Source: Acuticoccus sp051016205 | GTDB taxonomy: Bacteria; Pseudomonadota; Alphaproteobacteria; Rhizobiales; Amorphaceae | Assembly: GCA_051016205.1 (NCBI GenBank) | Contig: CP136534.1 | Span: 4,216,001-4,280,000, forward strand | Direction of reading: 5' to 3' | Length of the DNA: 64,000 bases | Shown: one piece after another, positions 37,411 through 45,736 of the stretch | Numbering within the stretch: position 1 is the stretch's first letter | Layout: each line of letters begins with the position of its first letter | The notes under the pieces: model-generated | The model's input: the letters and a program-made list of their open reading frames with translations, nothing else | The model's database searches: none | Told to the model about the DNA's origin: nothing | Made by a program: the position numbers and the translations under genes

Positions 37411-38928
37411 TCAGGCCTTGGCCTGGTGTAGCCAGTCGGCGAGTGCGGCGGCTTCGGCGTCACTCAGAAAGAGGCCGTGCTTGGTGCGGCGCAGCAGGAT
37501 GTCGTCAGCGCTTTCGGCCCACTCGTTGGCACACAGGTGGCGCACCTCTCGTTCATACAAGAGGCCGCCGAAGTGGTGGCCAAGATCATCCCAAGACTGT
37601 GCGCCGGCAAGGATCGTATCCGCCTCGCTGCCGTAGCAAATGGCGTAGTGGTGGGCCAGCGGCTCGCTCAAGAAGCTGTAGCGGGCGGCAAGGGTGCGCT
37701 GAAGGTCCCCCACCTCACCGTGGATGTCGCCGCCTGGCAGGGGTGCTTTCGCCGTCCACGCCCCGCCCATGGTGGGAAAGGCAGGCACGAGTTTTTCCAG
37801 CGCATGTTCTGAGAGCTTGCGGTAGGTGGTGATTTTGCCGCCGAAAGCCGAAAGGATGGGCGCGCGGCCTCCTCCCCCGTTGGCCGACACATCGCCATCC
37901 ACCTCGAACGTGTAGTCCCGGGTAACGGCGGAGGCGCCTTTTTCGGAATCGTCATCGAAGAGCGCTCTCACCCCTGAATAGGTGTCACACACGTCTTCCG
38001 GGGCGAGCGAAATCTTGAAGTAATCATTCAAAATCTCAAGAAGATAGGTGACTTCATCGTCATCGATGGCAACGTCTTCCGGGCGGTCGTGGTAGGGAAT
38101 ATCGGTGGTGCCGATGAGGGCAAGGTCGTCGAAGTAAGGGTTGACGAAGATGAGCCGCTTGTCGCGCGCCTGGAGGACATAGCCATGGTCCCCCTCCCAC
38201 CAGCGCTTGGTGATGATGTGGCTGCCTTTGACGAGCCGCACGTGCTTTTGGGTGTTCACGCCAGCAACGTTGCCGAGCACCTCCTCCACCCAAGGGCCTG
38301 CGGTGTTGACGATGGCGCGGGCGTAGACGGTGCGATCCTCGCCGGTGCGGCTGTCGCGCAAGACGGCGCGCCAACGCCCATCCTCACGACGGGCCGAAAC
38401 GCAGGCGGTACGGGTCAACACCTGTGCCCCGCGCCGTGCCGCATCGAGGGCATTGAGAATGACGAGGCGCGCATCATCCACCCACACGTCATAGTAGGCG
38501 AAGGCGTTGGTGAAGGTGTCGCGCACCATTGCCCCATCGGGTGAGCGCTTGAGATCCACCGCCTTGGTGGCGGGGATGCGCTTGCGGCCCCCCAGATTGT
38601 CGTAAAGGAGGAGGCCAAGGCGGATCAGCCAGCGCGGGCGTTGCTGAGGGCTGTGAATCAGGACAAGGCGCAAGGGTCGCGTCAGATGCGGGGCGACGGA
38701 GAGCACCACCTCCCGCTCGATCAGCGCTTCGCGGACGAGGCGAAACTCATAATACTCCAAGTAACGCAGGCCACCGTGGATGTATTTGCCTGAGCGTGAC
38801 GAGGTGCCTTCGGCAAGATCCCCTTTTTCGCACAAGATGACGGACAAACCACGTCCAGCCGCATCACGGGCGCATCCGGCCCCGTTGATGCCGCCGCCTA
38901 TGACCAGAAGATCCACCGAGTCACTCAC
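37411..38928 (-). CDS. FAD-dependent glycerol-3-phosphate dehydrogenase family protein (GlpD/EryB-like)
   Basis: The 505-residue protein starts at GTG 38928 with AAAGGAG seven bases upstream; a longer frame to 39063 lacks this support. FAD-binding VIGGGINGAGCARDAAGRGLSVILCEKGDLAEGTSSRSGKYIHGGLRYLEYYEF is near-canonical GlpD; LIGTTDIPY and SAFGGKITTYRKLSEHALE follow. Oxidation of a polyol phosphate (glycerol-3-phosphate, or erythritol-phosphate as for EryB) with electron transfer to quinone is expected. Its place at the end of a SorC-controlled polyol operon with an EryA-like kinase makes an EryB-type function as likely as GlpD. Confidence 0.88.
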   Translation of the reverse strand: MSDSVDLLVIGGGINGAGCARDAAGRGLSVILCEKGDLAEGTSSRSGKYIHGGLRYLEYYEFRLVREALIEREVVLSVAPHLTRPLRLVLIHSPQQRPRWLIRLGLLLYDNLGGRKRIPATKAVDLKRSPDGAMVRDTFTNAFAYYDVWVDDARLVILNALDAARRGAQVLTRTACVSARREDGRWRAVLRDSRTGEDRTVYARAIVNTAGPWVEEVLGNVAGVNTQKHVRLVKGSHIITKRWWEGDHGYVLQARDKRLIFVNPYFDDLALIGTTDIPYHDRPEDVAIDDDEVTYLLEILNDYFKISLAPEDVCDTYSGVRALFDDDSEKGASAVTRDYTFEVDGDVSANGGGGRAPILSAFGGKITTYRKLSEHALEKLVPAFPTMGGAWTAKAPLPGGDIHGEVGDLQRTLAARYSFLSEPLAHHYAICYGSEADTILAGAQSWDDLGHHFGGLLYEREVRHLCANEWAESADDILLRRTKHGLFLSDAEAAALADWLHQAKA

Positions 38929-38992
38929 CGCCGCTGCTCCTTTCCGACGAGCGCGCACCGCCGTGCGGCGGGGGAGCGGCGGATTGTCCGTC

Positions 38993-40030
38993 TCAACACG
39001 GATTGACCGGGGGCTCGCCGGCAAGAAAGCGGCGCACCTCCTCGGCGGCCATGTTGGCGGCAATGTCCACCGTTTTCACCGATGCGCCGGCAATGTGGGG
39101 GGTGAGGGTGACGTTGGGTAGCCTTAACAAAGGCCAGTCGGGGGGCACGGGTTCGACAGAAAACGTCTCCAGCATCGCGCCACGCAGACGGCCTTCGGCA
39201 AGGGCCTCCGTCAGCGCCTCATAGTCCACCAAAGGGCCGCGGGCGGTGTTGATGAGGGTGGCTGTGGGCTTCATGGCGGCGAGTGCGGCGGCATCGATCA
39301 TCCCGCGGGTCTCGTCGGTGACGCGGGGGTGGAGGGTGATGATGTCGCTCTCGCGGTAGATGGTGGCCAGATCCACATGGGCAACGCCCGCGGTCCGGTC
39401 GGCCTCAGAGAGCTGGACGTAAGGGTCGCACACGAGGATGCGGCAGCCGAAGGCGCGAAGGAGCGGCACCACGCGCGATCCGATGGCGCCGTAGCCGATG
39501 ACGCCCACGGTCATGTCCGACAGCTCTTGGCCGGTGACGTCGGCGCGGTAGAGGTCACCGCGATACTCCCCCCGCCGCAGCGCGTCGTGTCCCCTTGTGA
39601 TGTTGCGCGTCTCGGCAATGATGGCACCGATGGTGAATTCGGCCACAGCCGATGCGTTGCGGCCGGGGGCATTCACCACCCGCACGCCGCGCGCCTTTGC
39701 CGCCGCCATGTCGATGTTGACGGGGCCGCCGCGGGAGACGGCGATCATCTTGAGGCCTGGCATCCTGTCGAGCATTGCCGCAGAGATCGGGGCAAGGTGG
39801 GTGATGAAGATGGGCGCGTCGGCGACGAAGGCGATCACGTCGTCGGGCTCGCCCATGTACTCCTTAAGGCCGTCCATGCCGGGGACCGCGTAGCCGTGCT
39901 CCATGGGGGCATCGGGCCAATCATAATCCATGGTCCGGCAGTGGATGGTGTGGGGGCAGGCCTTTGCCAAGGCTGCCTCGAAACGCTCTGACAGCATGAA
40001 GCGGTCGCCGATGATGGCCACCTCGCTCAC
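38993..40030 (-). CDS. D-2-hydroxyacid dehydrogenase family protein
   Basis: The 345-residue oxidoreductase starts with GTG 40030, preceded by a GGGGGAGGGGG-type site and overlapping the kinase stop by 4 bases. The central Rossmann motif VGVIGYGAIGSRVV, catalytic Arg in LINTARGPLVDYEAL, the ETFSVEP loop and His in LTPHIAGAS are those of the D-3-phosphoglycerate/glycerate dehydrogenase family. It would reduce or oxidise a 2-hydroxy/2-keto acid using NAD(P). Its position between a polyol kinase and a polyol-phosphate dehydrogenase suggests an intermediate from polyol breakdown as substrate, which is unproven. Confidence 0.85.
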   Translation of the reverse strand: MSEVAIIGDRFMLSERFEAALAKACPHTIHCRTMDYDWPDAPMEHGYAVPGMDGLKEYMGEPDDVIAFVADAPIFITHLAPISAAMLDRMPGLKMIAVSRGGPVNIDMAAAKARGVRVVNAPGRNASAVAEFTIGAIIAETRNITRGHDALRRGEYRGDLYRADVTGQELSDMTVGVIGYGAIGSRVVPLLRAFGCRILVCDPYVQLSEADRTAGVAHVDLATIYRESDIITLHPRVTDETRGMIDAAALAAMKPTATLINTARGPLVDYEALTEALAEGRLRGAMLETFSVEPVPPDWPLLRLPNVTLTPHIAGASVKTVDIAANMAAEEVRRFLAGEPPVNPC

Positions 40031-41619
40031 GCCCCCTCCCCCATGGCCGCATGGATGGATTTGCGGGCGGCTGCGTGGTCCGACCATGTGGGCGCCAGTG
40101 CGGTGCGGGTTGCCACGTAGCGATCGTAAAGGGTGTCGTAGATGCCTGTCAGGGTTTCGTCGGGGGCCTCGGCCTGTTCGAGGAGAGGCGTGACCCAGGC
40201 ATCGGCACAAGCGTCGATGGACGGATAAAGGCCTTGCTGGACGGCGGCAATCATGGCCGCACCGGCTGCGCCAGATTCGGCCTGTGCCACCGTGCGCAAG
40301 GGGCGGCCGAGGGTGGCAGCAAGGATGGCGCGCAGGGCTTTGGAGCGCGCCGCCCCGCCTGACAGGCGGACCTCTGAGGGGATCGGTCCCATGACGGCGT
40401 AACAGTCGCGCGCGGCAAGGGCGAGGCCTTCGAAGGTGGCGCGGACGAGGTCGAACCAGCCAGCGGACTGGTCAAGGCCCGTGAAGCTTGCCCGTGCGTC
40501 GGGCTCCACGAAAGGACCGCGCTCGCCTGCAAAGGAGATGTAGGGGTGGTAGAGGGCAGCACCCGGCCGCGCGGCGAGGACCTTGGCGTCAAGGCCGTTC
40601 AACAGATCGGCCCGCGTGCGGGCAACACCCTCAGAGGCCAGGATCTCGATGGCAATGTCGAGCATCCAGTCGATGTTGAGGGTGGCGGCCATGTTGGTTT
40701 GCATCTGCCCGTAGGCAGTGCCTGGGAAGGGCATGGTGTAGCCGTTGCGATCCTCGTTCAGGACAACGGCGTCGACGTTTGGGGCATAGCGCATGTGAAC
40801 GCCCGTGGAGCCGAGAACCGACAAGCCGGGCTTTATGTCCGCGTCCATCAGCCCCGCCCCCATGGCAGAGCACATGATGTCCAGGTACCCGAGCGTGACA
40901 GGGAGACCCTCAGGCAGGCCCGAGACTTTGGCAGCCTCCGCCGTCAGTGGGTGGGCTGTAGTGGAGCCGTCGACGATGGGCGGCATCAGGTGCTTCAGGT
41001 CCGACAGGCCAAGGGCCTCAAACACCTCGTCACTATAGGCGCGGGTGCGGTAGTCGCCGAAGGTGTAGCCCCCTTCCGTGGGGTCGGTGGCACGCTCGCC
41101 GGTGAGGCGCAGGTAAAGCCAGTCCTTGCAGTGGAAAGCTGTGGCAGCGTTGGTCAAGAGCTCCGGCATCGCCTCCTTCATGAAGGCGAGTTGGGTGCGC
41201 ATCTGGCACGGGTTCAGGCCCGTTGCGGTGTGGGCGTAGATGGTCTCCATCGCAGGCGACTGGGTGAGGCGGCGGGTGGGACCCACGGCGCGCGCATCAA
41301 GCCACAGCCAGCCATCGTGGACGGGGCGGTGGTCCTTGTCGATGAGCCAGCAGCCGTCGCCCTGCCCTGTGACGGACAGGACAATGATGCGTTGGTTCAA
41401 CCGGTCGATCACCTCGCCAAGCTCTTTCAGCGCCGCGGCGGCGTCGACAAAGGTGCGGTCCATGTTCTGCTCAGCGCCACCGTCGGGGAGCGTGTTGAAG
41501 CTGTTGGGGCGGCTTGCAACGCCCAGTTGCCGGCCATTCACATCAAACGCCACCGCCTTGATGACGGATGTGCCTGCATCGAGGCCGACGATCACACCAT
41601 CGCTTGTGCCACCCGTCAT
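40027..41619 (-). CDS. FGGY-family polyol/carbohydrate kinase (erythritol kinase EryA-like)
   Basis: The 530-residue kinase begins with GVIVGLDAGTSVIKAVAFDVNGRQ (phosphate-1 loop), then SVTGQGDGCWLID, WLWLDARAVGPT, HCKDWLYLRLTGERATDP, TLGYLDIMCSAMGAG, LGSTGVHM and the adenosine loop VRLSGGAARSKALRAIL. My recollection of erythritol kinases (EryA) is that they share the TGQGDG and WLWLDARA segments, so a polyol substrate is favoured over xylulose or glycerol. Embedded between transport genes and dehydrogenases of the same operon; 4-base overlap with both neighbours. Confidence 0.85.
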   Translation of the reverse strand: MTGGTSDGVIVGLDAGTSVIKAVAFDVNGRQLGVASRPNSFNTLPDGGAEQNMDRTFVDAAAALKELGEVIDRLNQRIIVLSVTGQGDGCWLIDKDHRPVHDGWLWLDARAVGPTRRLTQSPAMETIYAHTATGLNPCQMRTQLAFMKEAMPELLTNAATAFHCKDWLYLRLTGERATDPTEGGYTFGDYRTRAYSDEVFEALGLSDLKHLMPPIVDGSTTAHPLTAEAAKVSGLPEGLPVTLGYLDIMCSAMGAGLMDADIKPGLSVLGSTGVHMRYAPNVDAVVLNEDRNGYTMPFPGTAYGQMQTNMAATLNIDWMLDIAIEILASEGVARTRADLLNGLDAKVLAARPGAALYHPYISFAGERGPFVEPDARASFTGLDQSAGWFDLVRATFEGLALAARDCYAVMGPIPSEVRLSGGAARSKALRAILAATLGRPLRTVAQAESGAAGAAMIAAVQQGLYPSIDACADAWVTPLLEQAEAPDETLTGIYDTLYDRYVATRTALAPTWSDHAAARKSIHAAMGEGA

Positions 41620-42740
41620 GCCAGCGACCCGCCGTGGCTGAGGGCCTCGCCCGTCTCGGTGTCGAAGATGTGCAGGTCGGCCGGGGCAATGGCGATGCCG
41701 ATGGTCTCGCCGGATTTCGCGGGGCTGCGGTCATGCTCTACGGAGACGATGTTGGCGCCGGCGAACCGGGCGGCAATGTGGCTTTGATCGCCAAGCCACT
41801 GGTTGACGAAGACTTCTGCCGGCGCGCCGTCGGGGTCGATCTTCACAGCATGGGGCCGCACGCCGATGGTGACGTCGCCGCGGGTGGTGAGGAGGTCGCG
41901 CAAGGCAGGCTGGAAGGCATCGGCCGGGTAGGCAAGACGGGCGCCTTCGCCAAGAGCAAAGGTGAGCGTGCCCGCCTCAGCGCCCACCTTGGCATCGAAC
42001 ACATTCATGGGCGGCTCGCCCACGAAGGTGCCTGTGAAAAGGTTCGCCGGCCGTTCACGGATGTGCTCAGGCGTGTCGAACTGTTGCATGACGCCGCCTT
42101 CCATCACGGCGATCCTGTCAGCAAGGGCGTTCGCCTCTGTCTGATCGTGGGTGACGAGGATGGCCGTCAGCCCCCGCTCCTTGATGAAGTGTTTGATGCG
42201 GCCGCGCAGGAGGGCTCTGAGCTGCGGCTCCAACTGGCCCATGGGTTCATCCAGCAAATGGAGGTCGGCGTGCCGTACGAGCGCGCGGCCAAGGCTTGCC
42301 CTTTGCTGCTGGCCACCCGAAACGGAGCTGGGATAGCGGCCTAAAATATCCTCAAGTTCAAGGAGGTGCGCGATTTCGGCGACGCGCACGTCCACCTCCG
42401 CCTTGTCGAGCTTTTGGGCTTTGAGGGCGAAGGCAATGTTCTCCTGAAGCGTCAGCGGCGGGTAGAGGGAGTAGCCTTCGAAGGCCATGGCAACATTGCG
42501 CTTGGCGGGGGGGAGCTGGTGGATGGGGCGGCCTGCAAGGCGAATCTCGCCGTGGGAGACCGCTTCAAAGCCTGCGATCATCCGTAAGGTGGAGGTCTTG
42601 CCGCAGCCTGACGAGCCGAGGAGCGCGATGATCTCGCCCTCGTTCACCGAGAGGTCCACCTTCTTCACCGCATGGACGGCCCGCGCGGTGCCTTCGTTGT
42701 AGATCTTGTCCACGCCGATCAGTTCAAGAACGGCGCTCAT
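41616..42740 (-). CDS. Polyol ABC transporter ATP-binding protein 1 (MalK/UgpC type, degenerate Q- and D-loops)
   Basis: The 374-residue ATPase has Walker A GSSGCGKT, signature SGGQQQR, Walker B LHLLDEP with the catalytic Glu, and switch ILVTHDQTEA, plus a C-terminal TOBE region. Its Q-loop reads AFEGYSLYPP, so the usual Gln is Glu; the D-loop reads MGQLEP, so the usual Asp is Glu. A second, different ATPase is encoded just upstream with other substitutions, so the two likely form a heterodimer, as in the glycerol transporter GlpST of Rhizobium. ATG 42740 overlaps the preceding stop by 4 bases. Confidence 0.9.
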   Translation of the reverse strand: MSAVLELIGVDKIYNEGTARAVHAVKKVDLSVNEGEIIALLGSSGCGKTSTLRMIAGFEAVSHGEIRLAGRPIHQLPPAKRNVAMAFEGYSLYPPLTLQENIAFALKAQKLDKAEVDVRVAEIAHLLELEDILGRYPSSVSGGQQQRASLGRALVRHADLHLLDEPMGQLEPQLRALLRGRIKHFIKERGLTAILVTHDQTEANALADRIAVMEGGVMQQFDTPEHIRERPANLFTGTFVGEPPMNVFDAKVGAEAGTLTFALGEGARLAYPADAFQPALRDLLTTRGDVTIGVRPHAVKIDPDGAPAEVFVNQWLGDQSHIAARFAGANIVSVEHDRSPAKSGETIGIAIAPADLHIFDTETGEALSHGGSLA

Positions 42741-43846
42741 GCGGCAGCATCCGCTGTGTCGTGGTGGAGGGCTGGGGCGATCCTACGCCCGGTCTCCTTG
42801 TCAAACAGGATGACACCTGAAGGGTCCACCGCAAGCCTGGCTGCGCCCTGGTGCGGGGCGTCGGTATCGGCAGGACGCGAGATGAGGATTTCACGGCCCC
42901 GCTTGGTGACCACCAGGGTGACGGCCTTTTCGTTCAAAGGGGTTTCAGCCTCAATGGTGACGGGGATCGCCGCCGCCTCGGTGCTGAAGCTGAACGCTTC
43001 GGGCCGCACGCCGAGGACACAGGGACGGCCGATGGCTTCGGCAAGGTGCGGGTCGAGGGGAACGCGTGTGTCTGACAGGTGCACGCATAGGCCTTCGCCA
43101 TCCCGCTCAGGGGTCACGTCCAACAAGTTGATGGTGGGGTCGCCGAAAAGGCGCGCGATGTTGATGGTGGCAGGGCGGCGATAGATGTCCTCAGGGGTGC
43201 CGAGCTGGGCGATGTGGCCTTCGTCGAGAACGGCGATCCTGTCGCCCAGCGCCATCGCCTCTTTGTAGTCTTGGGTGACATAGATAACCGTTGCGCCCTG
43301 GTCGGCGAGAAGGCGCGGCAGTTCAAGGCGCATCTCAAAACGCAGCTTGGCATCGACGTTGCGCAAAGGGTCGTCCAGGAGGAGGAGTTTGGGTTCCGCA
43401 GCCAAGGCACGGGCAAGGGCGGTGCGCTGCTTTTGGCCGTTGGAAAGGGCGCGGGGGGCGTGGCCGAGAACGTGGTCGATTTTCAGGAGCGTTGCCACCT
43501 TTTCAACGCCTGCGGTGATGGCCTCGCGGGTGGAGCGGCGGGCGGTGAGAGGGCTCGCGATGTTGTCGAACGCGCTCATGTGGGGGAAAAGGGCAAAGTT
43601 CTGGAAGGCCATGCCGACGCCGCGGTGCTCCGGCGCCACCTCCGTCATGTCGTGGCCGCCGATCTCGATGGTGCCGCCATCAGCATCCACCGCCCCTGCG
43701 ATGGCGCGCAACAGCACCGTCTTGCCGGCGCCTGACGGGCCGAAGAGGACGAGGGTTTCCCCTGATGCAACGTCGAGCGAAATCTTGTCCAGAACCGTTG
43801 CGCCTTTGAAGCGCTTGGTGAGGTCGATGAGGCGAAGTTGGGACAT
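42737..43846 (-). CDS. Polyol ABC transporter ATP-binding protein 2 (MalK/UgpC type, Walker-B variant)
   Basis: The 369-residue ATPase starts at ATG 43846; a frame to 44059 runs back into the permease gene. It has Walker A GPSGAGKT, a standard Q-loop (AFQNFALFPHMSAFDN), a signature variant LSNGQKQR, and Walker B LLLLDDP, where the catalytic Glu is replaced by Asp. The switch is YVTQDYKEAMAL, so the usual His is Gln. It therefore probably forms the degenerate half-sites in a heterodimer with the neighbouring ATPase. The TOBE domain follows. Confidence 0.9.
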   Translation of the reverse strand: MSQLRLIDLTKRFKGATVLDKISLDVASGETLVLFGPSGAGKTVLLRAIAGAVDADGGTIEIGGHDMTEVAPEHRGVGMAFQNFALFPHMSAFDNIASPLTARRSTREAITAGVEKVATLLKIDHVLGHAPRALSNGQKQRTALARALAAEPKLLLLDDPLRNVDAKLRFEMRLELPRLLADQGATVIYVTQDYKEAMALGDRIAVLDEGHIAQLGTPEDIYRRPATINIARLFGDPTINLLDVTPERDGEGLCVHLSDTRVPLDPHLAEAIGRPCVLGVRPEAFSFSTEAAAIPVTIEAETPLNEKAVTLVVTKRGREILISRPADTDAPHQGAARLAVDPSGVILFDKETGRRIAPALHHDTADAAA

Positions 43847-43848
43847 AC

Positions 43849-44706
43849 TCACCCCTTCACCGCGCCAAGGGACAGGCCTTCCACGAGGTAGCGCTGGGCA
43901 TACAAGGCAAGCGCCAATGTGGGGGTGATGGACAGGACAATGGCCGCCGCAATCTGCCCGTACTGAATGCCTGAGGCGGTGACGAAGGCGAGCGCCCCCA
44001 CCGTGACCGGTTGCTTGTCGGCCGAGGCGAGCACCAGAGCAAAGATGAAGTTGTTCCACGCGAAGATGAACGCAAGGAGCCCTGCCGCCGCGATGCCCGG
44101 CCCCGCCAAGGGCAACGCAATGCGGCGGAAGGTGGCGAACCAGGAGTGGCCTGCGATACGGTAGGCGTGCTCCACATCCGGGTTGATGTCTTCAAAGTAG
44201 CCGCGCACGATCCACAAGATGAGCGGCAGGCAGATGAGCTGGTAGACCCAGATGAGGCCGAAGTAGGTGTTGGCAAGGCCGATCTGCTGGAAGTAGAGCG
44301 TCAGCGGCAACAGCACCAGCAAAGGCGGCGCGAAGCGGAAGGACAGGAGCGTGAAGGCAATGTCTTCCGAGCCGCGGAACTTGTGCCTTGCGAAGGCGTA
44401 GGCGGCAGGCACGCCCAGAAGGAGCGCCACGGCCACCGAGGAGACCGACAGAATGACCGAGTTCATGAGGTTTTGCATGAAGTCGATCTCAAGGGTGCCG
44501 GCCTGGGTCTCCAACCGGCCGGTGATCAGCGCCACATAGTTTTGCAAGGTCGGCGTGAAGACCATTGATGGCGGCGAGCGCAAGATGGTCTCGTTGGTCT
44601 GGACGCTCATCAAGAAGATCCAGAAGATCGGGAACATGAAGAAGACCACGACGACCAGAAGGGCCAGCCGTCGCAGCCAGGTTTCCAAGGCGGAGTGATG
44701 GGTCAT
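43849..44706 (-). CDS. Polyol ABC transporter permease 2 (MalG type)
   Basis: The 285-residue protein has about six membrane segments and the EAA loop EHAYRIAGHSWFATFRRIALPLAGPGIAAAGLLAFIFAWNNFIFALVL, typical of MalG/UgpE-type carbohydrate permeases. Pairs with the permease encoded directly upstream (2 bases apart). Two bases separate it from the ATPase 2 start. Confidence 0.92.
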   Translation of the reverse strand: MTHHSALETWLRRLALLVVVVFFMFPIFWIFLMSVQTNETILRSPPSMVFTPTLQNYVALITGRLETQAGTLEIDFMQNLMNSVILSVSSVAVALLLGVPAAYAFARHKFRGSEDIAFTLLSFRFAPPLLVLLPLTLYFQQIGLANTYFGLIWVYQLICLPLILWIVRGYFEDINPDVEHAYRIAGHSWFATFRRIALPLAGPGIAAAGLLAFIFAWNNFIFALVLASADKQPVTVGALAFVTASGIQYGQIAAAIVLSITPTLALALYAQRYLVEGLSLGAVKG

Positions 44707-44708
44707 CG

Positions 44709-45629
44709 CTATGCCTCGCCCCGGGCCCGCTCACGCAAGCGGAGCCAGTTTTTGATGAAGATGTTGGATAGGACGAACGTCACCGCCCACAGAATAATCA
44801 AGAGAGCCGCCGACCGACCCACATTGGTGGACTGGAAGAAGTTCAGGTACGCCTCCACCTGGAAGACCATCAGGCGGTCGCCGGGTCCCCCCTGTGTCAT
44901 GGCGTAGATGATGTCGAATTGTTGGATGGATTCCAGCATCCTGAACAGCGTGGCGGTGAGGATGTGGGGCGTCAGCATCGGCAAGGTGATGCGCCAGAAT
45001 TGCTGGAAGCGCGGCACACCATCAAGCGCTGCTGCCTCGAACGGCTGTGTGGGGAGCGAGCGCAGGCCCGCCAACAGCAAGATCATGATGAAAGGCGTAT
45101 AGACCCAGATGTCCACAAGGACGACGGTCAACATGGCCGTATCGGGCGAGGACGCCCAGCGGAAATCTTCAAACCCCAACAGTTGTGCGAAGTAGCTAAG
45201 GATGCCGAAGTTGGGGTTGGTCATCAACTTCCACATGAGGGCGGCCAACGCGGGCGCCGTCATCAGCGGCAACAACAGCATAATGGAGACGAAGTTGTTG
45301 ACCCACGTGCGCCGCTGCAAAAGAAGCGCAATGCCAAGCCCCAGCACCAGTTCGATCCCCACCGTGAGGAAAGCGTAGGTGAGGCTGACCTTCAGTGTGT
45401 TCCAGAAGCTGGGGTCGGTGAGGAAGGCCACATAGTTGTCGCCCCAGTTCATCCCCCTGTTCCAGGGTTGTGACAGGCGAAAACGTTGCAGTGAGTAGTA
45501 AACGGCCGTGAAGAAGGGGATCAGAATGCCGATGCACACAAGCAACGCCGGCAAGCTGAGGAGATAGGGCAGCATGCGCCGCGAGATCGCCGGCCTGCGG
45601 GGCGGTGCGTGATCGCTCGCAACCGTCAT
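44709..45629 (-). CDS. Polyol ABC transporter permease 1 (MalF type)
   Basis: The 306-residue permease has about six membrane segments (the first at residues 20-43) and the EAA-type loop EAAALDGVPRFQQFWRITLPMLTPHILTATLFRMLESIQQFDIIYAMTQGGP typical of MalF/UgpA. It follows the binding-protein gene after a 107-base spacer that contains a strong hairpin. Confidence 0.92.
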   Translation of the reverse strand: MTVASDHAPPRRPAISRRMLPYLLSLPALLVCIGILIPFFTAVYYSLQRFRLSQPWNRGMNWGDNYVAFLTDPSFWNTLKVSLTYAFLTVGIELVLGLGIALLLQRRTWVNNFVSIMLLLPLMTAPALAALMWKLMTNPNFGILSYFAQLLGFEDFRWASSPDTAMLTVVLVDIWVYTPFIMILLLAGLRSLPTQPFEAAALDGVPRFQQFWRITLPMLTPHILTATLFRMLESIQQFDIIYAMTQGGPGDRLMVFQVEAYLNFFQSTNVGRSAALLIILWAVTFVLSNIFIKNWLRLRERARGEA

Positions 45630-45655
45630 GAAGCTCCCTTCCTCAGTGGGTCAAG

Positions 45656-45696
45656 GCCCGCCGCGACGATGCCCTGAAGGCGTCGTCGCGGCGGGC
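45656..45696 (-). promoter_or_regulatory. Intercistronic hairpin between binding-protein and permease genes
   Basis: GCCCGCCGCGACGA (45656-45669) is complementary to TCGTCGCGGCGGGC (45683-45696), a 14-base-pair stem with a 13-base loop. It has no T run on the transcribed strand. It should protect binding-protein mRNA and lower downstream expression, like the hairpin after aapJ. Confidence 0.75.
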
Positions 45697-45736
45697 GCAA
45701 GCCGGATCCGGAGCGGGGGTCCGGACCCGGTGTGGC

